In this document: piece by piece, positions 39,533 through 50,993 of the stretch
Position numbering within the stretch: the stretch's first letter is position 1
Layout: each line of letters begins with the position of its first letter
NCBI GenBank assembly: GCA_015501055.1
Contig: JADNYV010000017.1
Location: forward strand, 248,001 to 312,000
Source: Mucidula mucida
Taxonomy: Eukaryota > Basidiomycota > Agaricomycetes > Agaricales > Physalacriaceae
Direction of reading: 5' to 3'
DNA: 64,000 nt
The notes under the pieces: generated by a model
Told to the model about the DNA's origin: nothing
Seen by the model: the letters and a program-made list of their open reading frames with translations, nothing else
The model's database searches: none
Position numbers and translations under genes: made by a program

Positions 39533-40015
39533 TATGGACTGGACCTACGTCGCCATCGGCAAGTCAATGGCTCAAAAATCGTCAGCATCACATATCATTG
39601 ACGTCTGACGACCCGCTCGTATCGCGCGGGAGCCATGACAAGTATCCCACTCAACGTACATCTTACCAGCATTGCAAACTCACTTATCCTCAACGTTGTC
39701 TGCAAGGTTTTCAGATTGTCTGGCACCAGATTTGATACACATAAGCCCTCTGATACTTTGCTACCATTGACTGTACTTGTAGGTCCTTGTTCGTGTTGCG
39801 AGGCGTCACGTCACTTGACATGACGAGCGAACTTCATCGCTACTTCAACCAACGTCTTGTCGCGTCGAGGTCAGGCATCCAACGCGACATTAAGCTATAG
39901 CGACCAGAAATCAAGCAAGCGATTCCCCCCTCGTCGACAGTCTGCTTGTTGGTCCTTCGGTAGCTTATAAGCGCAATTACTCAAATCATGTCTCTCTGAA
40001 CTGTAACGAGCTCCA
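39533..40015. other. spacer before the 5' LTR, no gene
   Basis: Nothing recognisable is seen between the dead third tandem copy and the retrotransposon. Confidence 0.4.
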
Positions 40016-40544
40016 TGTTATGAATCGCCATATTTTCACATTTTCACATCTTATCATATCTTATCGGGGCCTTGTCTTATCAACCAACGGACTGTTTCAT
40101 CATCTGTTTCGTCACCGATCATACTCCTTTTCATTACCGAAGCCGTACTCATGTCGGACACACACCCAACACATGGATGACATCATACATGCCGATACCT
40201 CATGGATTCCCTATTGTATACACACCGCCGACACTCATAGCACACATGGTCGTTTCAGTATTATTACTTACATGCAGTTACCACTCGTATTTAATGGTTT
40301 CACGGACCAGTAGCATACTACACTGGGTCAAGGGCGTGGAGTTATCCCTAGCGGAAACACGTATGGACAAGGAGTCCCAAACACAGGCTTACTAGTATAT
40401 AAGCAGTAGTGTAGTATCATTGTACTTTAGTTCCGATCTCGTTTATACACCTGGCCTAGCCTAGTCTTACGAACACGAACACTTTCCTCCTTAGTTCTTG
40501 CTGTGGTACCTGGTTGAGTCTCGTGGCTTAGTCAGTCGCTAACA
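40016..40544 (+). repeat. 5' LTR of copy 1
   Basis: It is bounded by the TGTTA...TAACA inverted repeat. A TATA box (TATATAAG, 40396-40403) lies about 30 bp before the TAGTTCCGATCT block, placing the likely transcription start at about 40428. Confidence 0.9.
40396..40439 (+). promoter_or_regulatory. LTR core promoter and predicted transcript start
   Basis: TATATAAG is followed at the usual 25-32 bp by TAGTTCCGATCT (40428-40439). This 12-mer is complementary to the primer-binding site just inside the element, as expected if the transcript's first bases act as primer. The same arrangement is repeated in the 3' LTR. Confidence 0.65.
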
Positions 40545-40546
40545 GA

Positions 40547-40558
40547 AGATCAGAACTA
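40547..40558 (+). other. primer-binding site, self-priming type
   Basis: AGATCAGAACTA lies two bases inside the 5' LTR end and pairs with 11 of 12 bases of the predicted RNA 5' end at 40428-40439. I did not see an obvious match to a common tRNA 3' end. Tf1-type elements are known to use this mechanism. Confidence 0.65.
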
Positions 40559-41140
40559 CTTTCTACCACCTACCACACATTCCTGATCGTCGATCAGCAC
40601 TTCGCTGTTTGATCATCGCACATTTCCCATTCCCTTTCCTGTTTACAGATCGACGGATTCCTAATTCCAGCGCACGTCCGCATACATGTGTATTGGTCCC
40701 AGTAGCGCCGGCTAACAGTTAGAGATAACTGCCTCGGGTGCTGGAAGTAGCCGCTCTCACGAGAACGAACTTTTGGCAGTTGCACTTCAGTGGGCGCTGT
40801 TTACGGGTCAACCCCCGTTCCCAGGAAAACTTCGGCTTACCTCACACCAGAGGGACGTCGGCTGGGCAATTGCAACTTGTGACGAGCTCTTGGGCTCCGT
40901 AGATACGTAGTCAGTAGTCGGTAAAATAGTGTAGACAGTTACAATACCTACCTACTTTACTTACCTTACGATACACATCATCATTCCCCACCCTACCAAG
41001 TCCTGGATTCTATTTCAGATCTAGGCGATCCCTCCCTATTCATCCAAACCTCTATTCCCTCACCCGTTTCATCCAAATCCGCATCACCCATATCCCCACT
41101 TTCACCCTTTCACTCTCCGATCCCATCACCCCGATCCATT

Positions 41141-42068
41141 ATGTCCAACGAAGCACCCGAAGCCGCTCATCACACACCCGCTCATCACGCCAATGACGAA
41201 ACCAAAGGCCGATCCCTTGTCAACAAGCCTTATGACTATGACGGGGACAAGTCCAAGTACAAGAGCTGGTGGCGATCGATGTTCACATACATCCGTGACA
41301 AGAAGAATAACCTCACATCGGACTCCGAAAGGATTGATGTTGTTCTCTCCTACATCCGAGGAGATCATGTTGATGCATGGGTCCAGAACTACTCGGACCA
41401 GAACTTCGACGAGGAAGAAGAGGAATGGACAGTCTCTTGGACTGAGTTCAAGGAGAACTTGAAGGAGCAATTTGTGGACTCCAACCTCGCGCGAGATGCG
41501 CAAGATCAGATCGAACGGTTGCGCCAGGGGCAAGACACCGCTCAAGATTTCTTTCAGAAGTTCGAGGTCCTGCTTACTCAGGCGGAATACTTGAAGGATG
41601 ACACATTTGTTGTGCGACTTCTCAGACCAATGTCAACGAGAAGATCATCGACCAGATCTATGGCAGCCGAGATGGGTTGCCAAAGAAGTACAAGGATTGG
41701 AAGGCACAGATCATTCAGATCGATCACTATGGAGAAGGCGGGCGGCGAGCAAGAGGTCCGGCATGCAGGTCCGGCCCCAAGCTCCGCAGGCGGCTACATC
41801 GAGAGTCAACCCTACGAATCCACCCCCGACGCCAATCACACGACAAGATGCCACCGGCGTTACCTATGGAGGAGCCGGCAGACCGATGGACATCGACAAT
41901 GCACGTCGAAGAGGACTTTGCTTCAGCTGTGGCGAACACGGCCATGTCAGCAGGTTCTGTCCTAAGAAGGGTCGACCCCAGACGATTCGGGGTCTATGGA
42001 CCGAAATGAACGACGAGGAGAAGAAGAAGTTGGCCGAAGAGTTGGGTTTTGCGAAGCTCCCGCAGTAG
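41141..42068 (+). CDS. gag of copy 1 (frameshifted)
   Basis: This is the structural capsid protein. It starts MSNEAPEAAHH, with the retrotransposon gag helices (YKSWWRSMFTYIRDKKNNL, then VSWTEFKENLKEQFVD and DTAQDFFQKFEVLLTQAEYL). A CCHC zinc knuckle lies near the end (CFSCGEHGHVSRFC), and the stop is TAG at 42066-42068. Relative to the inverted copy one base is missing near 41620, and a second indel occurs near 41735, so the zinc knuckle is in a different frame from the start. The same TAG is present in both copies, so gag ends here and pol begins in a separate frame or by recoding. Confidence 0.85.
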
Positions 42069-42204
42069 ACGCAGTCCTGCCGGAGCAGTCATCAAGGGAA
42101 GGGTCGTCAGATGCAGAATTTATTTACAGTACGGGTACTGAAACATCTAAAATATCATCGACGACTTCACCAACAAAACCTGCAAAGAAAGATTTGAGCC
42201 AAAT

Positions 42205-45200
42205 ATGCCCGAGTGGATCGCACAACGGCTAAGAGAGGATGACGTGTCGAGAGCAGTGGGAATTTTGAGAGCATGGATGCCGGAGCGGAGAGAGAGAGAA
42301 GCGACGGAGGAGAAGGTGATGGCGATCAGAGCGTTGACAAAGGAAGCTGCGGTGGAAGTTGTGACGGAGTTGAAAAAGTCAAGGAAGTACATCCGGGGAA
42401 CAAAGGGGCAGGACATGAAACTCCGAGTAACCATAGAGAGCGTACACACAGGCTCTGAATGGGAAACAGTGCCCTTCTTGACAGTGGAGCAACGGGTTCT
42501 TGTGTCAATAAAGAATTCGTCGAGAAGAACGGACTCCCGATCAAGGAGTTACCGGTCAAGCTCCCTGTCTACAATGCGGATGGAACCCTAAACGAGGGAG
42601 GAGCAATCGAAGGCTTTGTGGAGGTCCGGATGAAGATTGGTGATCACGCAGAAAAGATTGAGTTGGCCGTCACCAATCTTGGCAAAACAAGCATCTTTTT
42701 GGGGCTAGATTGGTTACGATATCACAACCCCACGATCAACTGGACGGAATCCACATTGTCTTTTGATCGATGCCCAGACCGTTGCGGCTACCTACCCGAG
42801 TATAACTCGCCGGAAGATGAAGGAGAAGACGTAGAAGAGAAGTTGGAAGAGGGAGAGCGTTGTTCTGGATGGACTGGGACAACTATCGCAAAAGCGGTGA
42901 AAAGCTGAGATCACAACAGCCTTCATCCGCTGCTGCACCTTACATTGAGGAATTCTCCGATGTATTTAGCAAGGCGGACTTTGACAAGTTACCGGAGCGA
43001 AGACCCTGGGATCACGCGATAGAACTTACGCCTGGTTCCAAACCGGTTGACTGCAAGGTCTATCCCCTTAGTCCATCCGAGCAGAAGGCATTAGACGAGT
43101 TCTTGGAGGAAAACATACGCACGGGACGCATACGGCCATCAATCTCACCCATGGCGTCACCATTCTTCTTTGTCAAGAAGAAGGACGGAAGCCTTCGGCC
43201 AGTGCAGGATTATCGGAAGTTGAACGACATGACAATCAAGAACCGATACCCCTTGCCGTTGATTCAGGAGCTTATCGACAAGTTGAAGGGAGCAAAGGTT
43301 TTCACGAAGATGGATGTCCGATGGGGTTACAATAACATCCGGATCAAAGAAGGTGATGAGTGGAAAGCGGCGTTTAGAACAAACCGAGGCCTGTTCGAGC
43401 CTCAGTCATGTTCTTCGGACTTACAAACTCGCCGGCAACGTTCCAATCGTTCATGAATCACATTCTGAAGGAATTGATTGACGACGGACATGTTATGTTT
43501 ACTTGGACGATATACTTATCTTTACGAACACTCTCGAGGAGCATAGACAGATTGTACGAAGGGTATTAGAAATATTACGAGTAAATAAGTTGTATTTAAA
43601 ACCCGAGAAATGTAGTTTTGAGGCACATACTGTAGACTACTTAGGAGTTATTGTTGGAGGAGGAGAAGTGAAGATGGATCCGGCAAAAGTGGCCGTAGTG
43701 AAGGAATGGAAGGAGCCGACGAAGAAGAAGGAAGTACAGTCATTCCTGGGCTTCTGCAACTTCTACCGACGTTTCATCCGGGGATTTGCGGGAGTAGCGA
43801 AGCCATTGACATCGCTAACCGGGAAGGGCGAGTGGGTTTGGGGCAGGAGCAGCATGAGGCGTTTGAGGAGTTGAAACGGAGGATGACGGAAGAACCCGTT
43901 CTGATGTACCACGCGACGACGGCAAGTTTCGAGTCGAGGCAGACTCCTCGAACTATGCGAACGGGGCGGTTCTTTCCCAGTTGGTTGACGGAAAATGGAG
44001 ACCAGTAGCCTTTCGGTCTCGCGCGCTGAACGAAGTAGAGCGCAATTATGAGATCTACGACAAAGAGATGATGGCTATTATGGACTCAATTGACGACTGG
44101 AGACAATATCTCCTTGGAGCAAAGGAACGGTGGAGGTGTTTACCGATCATCAAAACCTTCCAGTACTTCCGGAAGCCACAGAAGTTGAATCGGAGGCAGG
44201 CGAGATGGGTTACGGAGTTGGCGGAGTATGACATACAGATGATTCACAAGCCGGGCAAGACGATGGGGAAAGCTGATGCCTTGTCAAGGATGACAGGCCT
44301 TGAGAAGGGGGAAAAAGATAACGAAAACGTTGTTTTGCTCAAGCCGGAGTTTTTTATTTCACAAATTCAATTTTCTTTACATACAGTAGATACACCGGAG
44401 GACGAATTACTTAACAAAATCAAACAAAGAAAAGGAAACAAAGACAGATACGTACAAAAAGCATTAGAAAACAAAGAAAAAGGATGGGAAGAGAAGGAAA
44501 ATGGACTTATTATATGGAAGGATCGTATTTACATACCAAAGGACAAGGAATTGCGGGGAAAAGTTATCGGAATGCATCACGACGCACAGCTTGCAGGGCA
44601 TCCCGGACGATACAAGACCCTCGAGCTGATTACACGTACCTATTGGTGGCCAGGAATCAGCCGAGACGTCCGTGAATACGTAGAAGGGTGTCAAAAATGT
44701 CAGGTTACAAAGTCACATCGCACGAAGCCGGCTGCACCTCTTCATCCTATTGATGTGCCAAGCGAGCCATGGGAGATAGTAGGGACGGACATGATTGGAG
44801 AGCTGCCGGAATCAGGAGGATACAACGCGATCAGCACGTTTGTGGACCATTTCACCAAGCGATTACGTATCATACCGACACACACCACTCTGACGTCAGA
44901 AGGCATGGCCCGCATTTACCGTGATCGCATTTTCCCCATACATGGGATGCCACGACAGATGATACATGATCGCGGTCCACAATACCACTCGCGTTTCATG
45001 AAGGAATTGTACCGGTTGTTGGGCATACAGGGAAACTTTACAACGGCGTATCATCCACAGGCAAATGGGCAGACGGAACGGTTGAACCAAGAGATAGAAC
45101 ATTTCTTACGGTTATTCGTCAACTATCATCAGAACGACTGGCATGAATGGCTACCCTCTGCTGAATTCGTTTACAACGATCGAGTTCACTCGGCGACCAA

Positions 45201-46008
45201 AGTCACTCCGTTCTTCGCAGACATGGGCAGACATCCCTACAAAGGCACCGCTCCGAAAACGGCATCGAGAAATGAGACTGCGCAGGAGTTTGCCGATGGC
45301 ATGAGGAAGACATGGGATGAAGTGGGGTCAGCATTGAAGATGGCAAAAGAGGACATGAAACGGTTTTATGACAGGAAGCGAACAGAGGCAGTAGAGTACA
45401 AGGAAGGCGACAAAGTATGGCTGGAAGGGACGAATCTCAGCACGGATCGACCAATGAAGAAGCTCGATGACAAACGATTCGGGCCGTTCAAAGTGATCAA
45501 GAAAGTCGGGACGAGCTCTTACAAGCTCCAGATTCCTCACACGTGGAAAAGCATTCATCCCGTGTTCAATGAGGCCCTGCTGACGCCTTACCACGAGCCG
45601 CAATTTCCGACGCAACCCCGAGACACGCGTCCACCACCTGTGCTGGAAGGAGCCGAACCGGAATGGGAGGTCGAGAAAGTGGTGAATTCCCGGAAGTACC
45701 GCGGGGGTTTTCAATACAAGGTTCACTGGAAGGGTTATGGCACACACGAGCAGACATGGGAACCGGCATGCAATCTCAAAAATGCCGACGAAGCCATCAG
45801 TGATTTCCACCAACAATATCCGAACAACCAAAGCCACCCGCGCTTGCTCGCATTGAAGTCCCCATGTCGCAATTTCCATCACATCTATTCCGACCCATGC
45901 CACCGCCCGATACTGAACCCCTCGACGTCACGCTACCCTCTGCAGCCCTCATGGAGCGACTCTGGCGCAGAATGGAACTTGCGCCTTAAGGAGGGGGTGA
46001 TGTTATGA
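42205..46008 (+). CDS. pol of copy 1: protease, RT, RNase H, integrase, chromodomain (frameshifted)
   Basis: Domains in order: aspartic protease ([13 protein letters not shown]); reverse transcriptase ([35 protein letters not shown] and the YLDD active site near 43500); RNase H and connection ([20 protein letters not shown]); integrase with an HHCC finger (HHDAQLAGH, then CQKC) and a DDE core ([29 protein letters not shown]). The chromodomain closes it ([20 protein letters not shown], then [15 protein letters not shown]). The open frame from 43981 is uninterrupted to the stop at 46006-46008, which lies inside the 3' LTR. Upstream, bases are missing near 42463, 42860, 43405 and 43495 compared with the inverted copy or with an open frame. 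The true start is uncertain. Confidence 0.88.
45987..46000 (+). other. polypurine tract (plus-strand primer)
   Basis: A purine run (AAGGAGGGGGTGA) directly precedes the TG of the 3' LTR and is also read as the last codons of pol. Confidence 0.75.
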
Positions 46009-46529
46009 ATCGCCATATTTTCACATTTTCACATCTTATCATATCTTATTGGGAGCCTTGTCTTATCAACCAACGGACCGTTTCATCATCTGTTTCGTCA
46101 CCGATCATACCCCTTTTCATTACCGAAGCCGTACTCATGTCGGACACACGCCCAACACATGGATGACATCATACATGCCGATACCTCATGGACTCCCTAT
46201 TGTATACACACCGCCGACACTCGTAGCACACATGGTCGTTTCAGTATTATTACTTACATGCAGTCACCACTCGTATTTAATGGTTTCACGGACTAGTAGC
46301 ATACAACACTGGGTCAAGGGCGTGGAGCATCCCTAGTGGAAACGTGTATGGACAAGGAGCTTCAAACACAGACTTACTAGTATATAAGCACTAGTGTAGT
46401 ATCATTGTACTTTAGTTCCGATCTCGTTTATACACCTGGCCTAGCCTAGTCTTACGAACACGAACACTTTCTTCCTTAGTTCTTGCTGTGGTACCTGGTT
46501 GAGTCTCGTGGCTTAGTCAGTCGCTAACA
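46001..46529 (+). repeat. 3' LTR of copy 1
   Basis: This is the same 529-bp repeat as at 40016, with about twenty differences by eye. It ends exactly where reverse-transcriptase sequence of the inverted copy begins. Confidence 0.9.
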
Positions 46530-47860
46530 CTCTTCCAAAGTGTTCGTAAAGATAAGTATATCATCTAGGTATACTATAACATGTCCTTCATCAATCAACT
46601 CCTTCAGAATGTGATTCATGAACGATTGAAAAGTCGCCGGCGAGTTTGTAAGTCCGAAGAACATGACTGAGGGCTCGAACAGGCCTCGGTTTGTTCTAAA
46701 CGCCGCTTTCCACTCATCACCGTCTTTGATCCGGATGTTATTGTAACCCCATCGGACATCCATCTTTGTGAAGACCTTTGCTCCCTTCAACTTGTCGATA
46801 AGCTCCTGAATCAACGGTAAGGGGTATCGGTTCTTGATTGTCATGTCGTTCAACTTCCGATAATCCTGTACTGGTCGAAGACTTCCATCCTTCTTCTTGA
46901 CAAAGAAGAAGGGTGATGCCATAGGTGAAATTGATGGCCGTATGCGTCCCGTGCGTATGTTTTCCTCCAAGAACTCGTCTAATGCCTTCTGCTCGGATGG
47001 ACTAAGGGGATAGACCTTGCAGTCAACCGGTTTGGAACCAGGCGTGAGTTCTATTGCATGATCCCAGGGTCTTTGCTCCGGTAGCGTGTCAAAGTCCGCC
47101 TTGCTAAATACATCGGAGAATTCCTCAATGTAAGGTGCAGCAGCGGATGAAGGCTGTTGTGATCTCAGCTTTTCACCGCTTTTGCAATAGTTGTCCCAGT
47201 CCATCCAAAACAACTGCTTTCCCTCCTCCAGCTTCTCCTCTACATCTTCTCCTTCATCTTCTGGCGAGTCATACCCGGGTAGGTAGCTGCAACGGTCTGG
47301 GCATTATCAAAAGTCAATGTGGATTCGTTCAGTTGATTGTGGGGTTTGATATCGTAGCCAATCTACCCCAAAAAGATACTTGTTTTGCCAGATTGGTGAC
47401 GGCCAACTCAATCTTTTCAGTGTGATCTCCGATCTTCATCCGGACCTCCACAAACCTTCATTGCTCCTCCCTCGTTTAGGGTTCCATCCACATTGTAGAC
47501 AGGAAGCTTGACCGGTAACTCCTTGATTGGGAGTCCGTTCTTTCGACGAATTCTTTATTGACGCAAGAACCCGTTGCTCCACTGTCAAGAAGGGCACTCG
47601 TTTCCCATTCAGAGCCTGTGTGTACGCTCTCTATGGTTACTTGGAGTTTCATGTCCTGCCCCTTTGTTCCCCGATGTACTTCCTGACTTTTTTAACTCTG
47701 TCACAACTTCCACCGCAGCTTCCTTTATCAACGCTCTGATCGCCATCACCTTCTCTTCCGTTGCTTCTCTCTCTCTCCGCTCCGGCATCCATGCTCTCAA
47801 AATTCCCACTGCTCTCGACACTTCATCCTCTCTTAGCCGTTGTGCGATCCACTCGGGGTA
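46530..47860 (-). pseudogene. pol fragment of the inverted copy (protease to RT)
   Basis: The piece from 47213 down to 46530 is open and reads through the palm motifs [27 protein letters not shown] and [11 protein letters not shown]. Upstream, the protease part (about 47640-47500) is broken by indels, for example after the zone matching ALLDSGATG. Truncated at its 3' end, it cannot encode a complete polyprotein. Confidence 0.85.
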
Positions 47861-47993
47861 TTTGGCTCAAATCTTTCTTTCGCAGGTTTTGGTGGTGAAG
47901 TCGTTGATGATATTTTAGATGTCAGTACCAGTACTATAAATAGATTCTGCATCTGACAACTTTCCCTTGATGACTGCTCCGGCAGGACTGCGT

Positions 47994-48918
47994 CTACTGC
48001 GGGAGCTTCGCAAAACCCAACTCTTCAGCCAACTTCTTCTTCTCCTCGTCATTCATTTCGGTCCATAGACCCCGAATCGTCTGGGGTCAACCCTTCTTGG
48101 GACAGAACCTGCTGACATGGCCATGTTCGCCACAGCTGAAGCAAAGTCCTCTTCACGTGCGTTGTCGATGTCCATCGGCCTGCCGGCTCCTCCATAGGTA
48201 ACGCCGGTGGCATCTCGTCGTGTGATCGGCGTCGGGGGTGGGTTCGTAGGATTGGCTCTCGATATAGCCGCCTGCGGAGCTTGGGGCCGGGACTGCATGC
48301 CGGACCTCTTGCTCGCCGCCGCCTTCTCCACAGCTGATCGATCTGAATGATCTGTGCCTTCCAATCCTTGTACTTCTCTGGCAACCCGTCTTGGCTGCCA
48401 TAGATCTGATCAATGATCTTCTCGTTGACGTTGGTCTCGAGAAGTCGCACGACAAATGTGTCATCCTTCGAATATCCTGCCTGAGTGAGCAGGACCTCGA
48501 ACTTCTGGAAGAAATCTTGAGCGTGTCTTGCCCCTGGCGCAACCGCTTGATCTGGTCTTGCGCGTCTCGCGCGAGGTTGGAATCCACAAATCGCTCCTTC
48601 AGATGCTCCTTGAACTCCATCCAAGAGACTGTCCATTCCTCTTCTTCCTCGTCGAAGTTCTGGTCCGAGTAGTTCTGGACCCATGCATCTACGTGATCTC
48701 CTCGGATGTAGGAGAGAACAACATCGATCCTTTCGGAGTCAGATGTGAGGTTGTTCTTCTTGTCACGGATGTATGTGAACATCGATCGCCACCAGCTCTT
48801 GTACTTGGCCTTGTCCCCGTCATAGTCATAAGGCTTGTTGACAAGGGATCGGCCTTTGGTTTTGCATCGGCATGATGAGCAGGTGCTGGTGAGCGGTTTT
48901 GGGTGCTTCGTTGGACAT
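47994..48918 (-). pseudogene. gag of the inverted copy (frameshifted)
   Basis: It starts at 48918 with the same MSNEAPK-like N-terminus as copy 1 and ends at the same TAG (47996-47994). Here the stretch LLETNVNEKIIDQIYGSQDG is in frame, where copy 1 lost a base, but other indels near 48320 and 48530 break the chain. The zinc-knuckle region is present around 48110-48160. Confidence 0.8.
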
Positions 48919-49498
48919 GGTGAATCGGGGTGATGAGATCGGAGAGTGAAAGGGTGAAAGTGGGGATATGGGTGATGCGGATTTGGATGAAACGGGTGAG
49001 GGAATAGAGGTTTGGATGAATAAGGAGGAGTCGCCTAGATCTGAAATAGAATCCAGGACTTGGTAGGGTGGGAATGATGGTGTGTATCGTAAGGTAAGTA
49101 AAGTAGGTAGGTATCGTAACTGTCTACGCTATTTTACCGACTACTGACTACGTATCTACGGAGCCCAAGAGCTCGTCACAAGTTCGCAATTGCCCAGCCG
49201 ACGTCCCTCTGGTGTGAGGTAAGCCAAGTTTTCCTGGGAACGGGGGTTGACCCGTAAACAGCGCCCACTGAAGTGCAACTGCCAAAAGTTCGTTCTCGTG
49301 AGAGCGGCTACTTCCAGCACCCGAGGCAGTTATCTCTAACTGTTAGCCGGCGCTACTGGGACCAATACACATGTATGCGGACGTGCGCTGGAATTAGGAT
49401 TCCTCAATCTGTAAACAGGAAAGGGAATAGGGGAATGTGCGATGATCAAACAGCGAAGTGCTGATCGACAATCAGGGATGTGTGGTAGGTGGTAGAAG

Positions 49499-49510
49499 TA
49501 GTTCCGATCT
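49499..49510 (-). other. primer-binding site of the inverted copy
   Basis: On the minus strand AGATCGGAACTA lies two bases inside the LTR. It is a perfect 12-of-12 complement of the TAGTTCCGATCT block in both LTRs of copy 1. Confidence 0.65.
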
Positions 49511-49512
49511 TC

Positions 49513-50037
49513 TGTTAGCGACTGACTATAGCCACGAGACTAAACCAGGTACCACAGAGAACTAAGGAAGAAGTGTTCGTGTTCGTAGAACTAGGCTAGG
49601 CCAGGTGTATAAACGAGATGGAACTAAAGTACAATGATACTACACTACTGCTTATATACTAGTAAGTCTGTGTTTGGGACTCCTTGTCCATACGTGTTTC
49701 CACTAGGGATGCTCCACGCCCTTGACCCAGTGTTGTATGCTACTAGTCCGTGAAACCATTAAATACGAGTGGTAACTGCATGTAAGTAATAATACTGAAA
49801 CAATCATGTGTGCTACGAGTGTCGGTGGTGTGTATACAATAGGGAGTCCATGAGGTATCGGCATGTATGATGTCATCCATGTGTTGGACGTGTGTCTGAC
49901 ATGAGTACGGCTTCGGTAATGAAAAGGAGTATGATCGGTGACGAAACAGATGATGAAACAGTCCATTGGTTGATAAGACAAGCCCCCCGATAAGATATGA
50001 TAAGATTGAAAATGTGAAAATATGGCGATTCATAACA
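49513..50037 (-). repeat. LTR of the inverted copy
   Basis: This 525-bp LTR has TGTTA and TAACA ends. It lacks one base in the predicted transcript-start block (AGTTCCATCTC on the minus strand). Confidence 0.9.
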
Positions 50038-50039
50038 TA

Positions 50040-50393
50040 GGGATCCGCACCGTACCGTATACGGTTACGGCCGTAAGAATTACGGTGCCATACGGCACCT
50101 ATTTTTGTGGTGTACGGTACGGTTACGGGTTAACATGATGGTACCGTACAACCCGTATACAAACGGTGAGGACAAGAGACCATAGAAGGAGATGTCCTGG
50201 GTAAGTGTCGCACTTGATACATACAGCACCTCCACCACTTCTGAGGGACACCGCCACGACCCAGTCTCACTCCTCATCAAGTTAGTGGGGTGCCGTACCG
50301 TACCCGTACTGTACGGGTACACCACAAGGAGTCTTACGGGACGGTTACGAGCCGTCACCGTAAACCGTATTATACGGTTACGGTGCGGATCCC
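50040..50393. mobile_element. MITE with TA target duplication
   Basis: This is a 354-bp element with perfect 15-bp terminal inverted repeats (GGGATCCGCACCGTA and its complement) flanked by TA on both sides (50038-50039, 50394-50395). Subterminal regions are packed with CCGTA/TACGG motifs that could fold extensively. There is no coding capacity. TA duplication and size fit a Tc1/mariner-type non-autonomous element. Confidence 0.8.
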
Positions 50394-50993
50394 TAGCGAT
50401 GTGCCGACCACACACGGATTTGCTGGCATTCTGAGCGCGCGGCTGAATAAGAAAATGCGGCGTGTAAAGGTAATCGCTGCACGACCGATTTCCCCACCGG
50501 CCACCCTTCGTCGTGTCCACTCGTCTGGACCAGCAGCAGTGGTCATTATCTTTCGCCTGCCAGTGAGGCTTGTCATCTCATCGGCTGTCGGTCCGACGTC
50601 GTCAAAGAAGATATCTTAACGGGACGCAGTTTTTTGTGTGTTTGACTAGATAAAAATACGCACCACATACGTCCAATTGACGAGCAGATATCACTGAAGG
50701 AATCCTACCACATAGTTGAGGGGACGTACAACTTTGAGTTACACGAAAAAAGATAAAAAGGCAAGTCGTTCTTGAGACTTTTCTTGCTAATCCATTCACA
50801 CAATCGGGCGAGCAGATCCCTAATCATGCAACAAGAAACACAAGGCAAACAATGACAATTTCATACTGAAGACAAAAGACAAAAGACAAAAGACAAAAGA
50901 GCGACGAGGAACACTTTACACAACGTATCGACGAGCAAGGAAAGCAAAAAAAGTATAGGCATATGTGCACTTCCGTATGTAACAACCCAGCAC
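50394..50993. other. spacer with a (GACAAAA)4 repeat
   Basis: No gene is supported. A heptamer GACAAAA is repeated four times in tandem at about 50871-50898, downstream of the next minus-strand gene's stop. Confidence 0.5.

Larger units (their letters stand above)
40016..46529 (+). mobile_element. Ty3/gypsy chromovirus, nearly complete (copy 1)
   Basis: The element has two 529-bp LTRs (40016-40544 and 46001-46529), each starting TGTTA and ending TAACA. A self-priming-type primer site, gag with a zinc knuckle, a pol with protease, reverse transcriptase, RNase H, integrase and chromodomain in that order, and a polypurine tract complete it. By eye the LTRs differ at roughly twenty positions, mostly transitions, so the insertion is not fresh. 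No target duplication is visible: CTCCA precedes it and CTCTT follows. Several single-base shifts interrupt gag and pol. The domain order and C-terminal chromodomain place it in the chromovirus lineage, and the primer site suggests the Tf1/sushi-like group. Confidence 0.93.
46530..50037 (-). mobile_element. 5' half of a second, inverted copy of the same chromovirus
   Basis: Read on the minus strand, this holds a 5' LTR (50037 to 49513), a primer site, gag, protease and the N-terminal reverse transcriptase. It stops just after the [14 protein letters not shown] motif at 46530. The rest of pol and the 3' LTR are absent; the sequence abuts the last base of copy 1's 3' LTR. With copy 1 it forms a large inverted repeat with arms of roughly 3 kb. 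Indels differ from those of copy 1. Confidence 0.9.

Noticed and set aside
40011..46534. A five-base target duplication around copy 1
   Set aside because: CTCCA and CTCTT share only three bases, so no duplication can be claimed.
50871..50898. The (GACAAAA)4 array as a CRISPR-like or regulatory array
   Set aside because: It is a simple tandem microsatellite without spacers, in a eukaryotic 3' flank.
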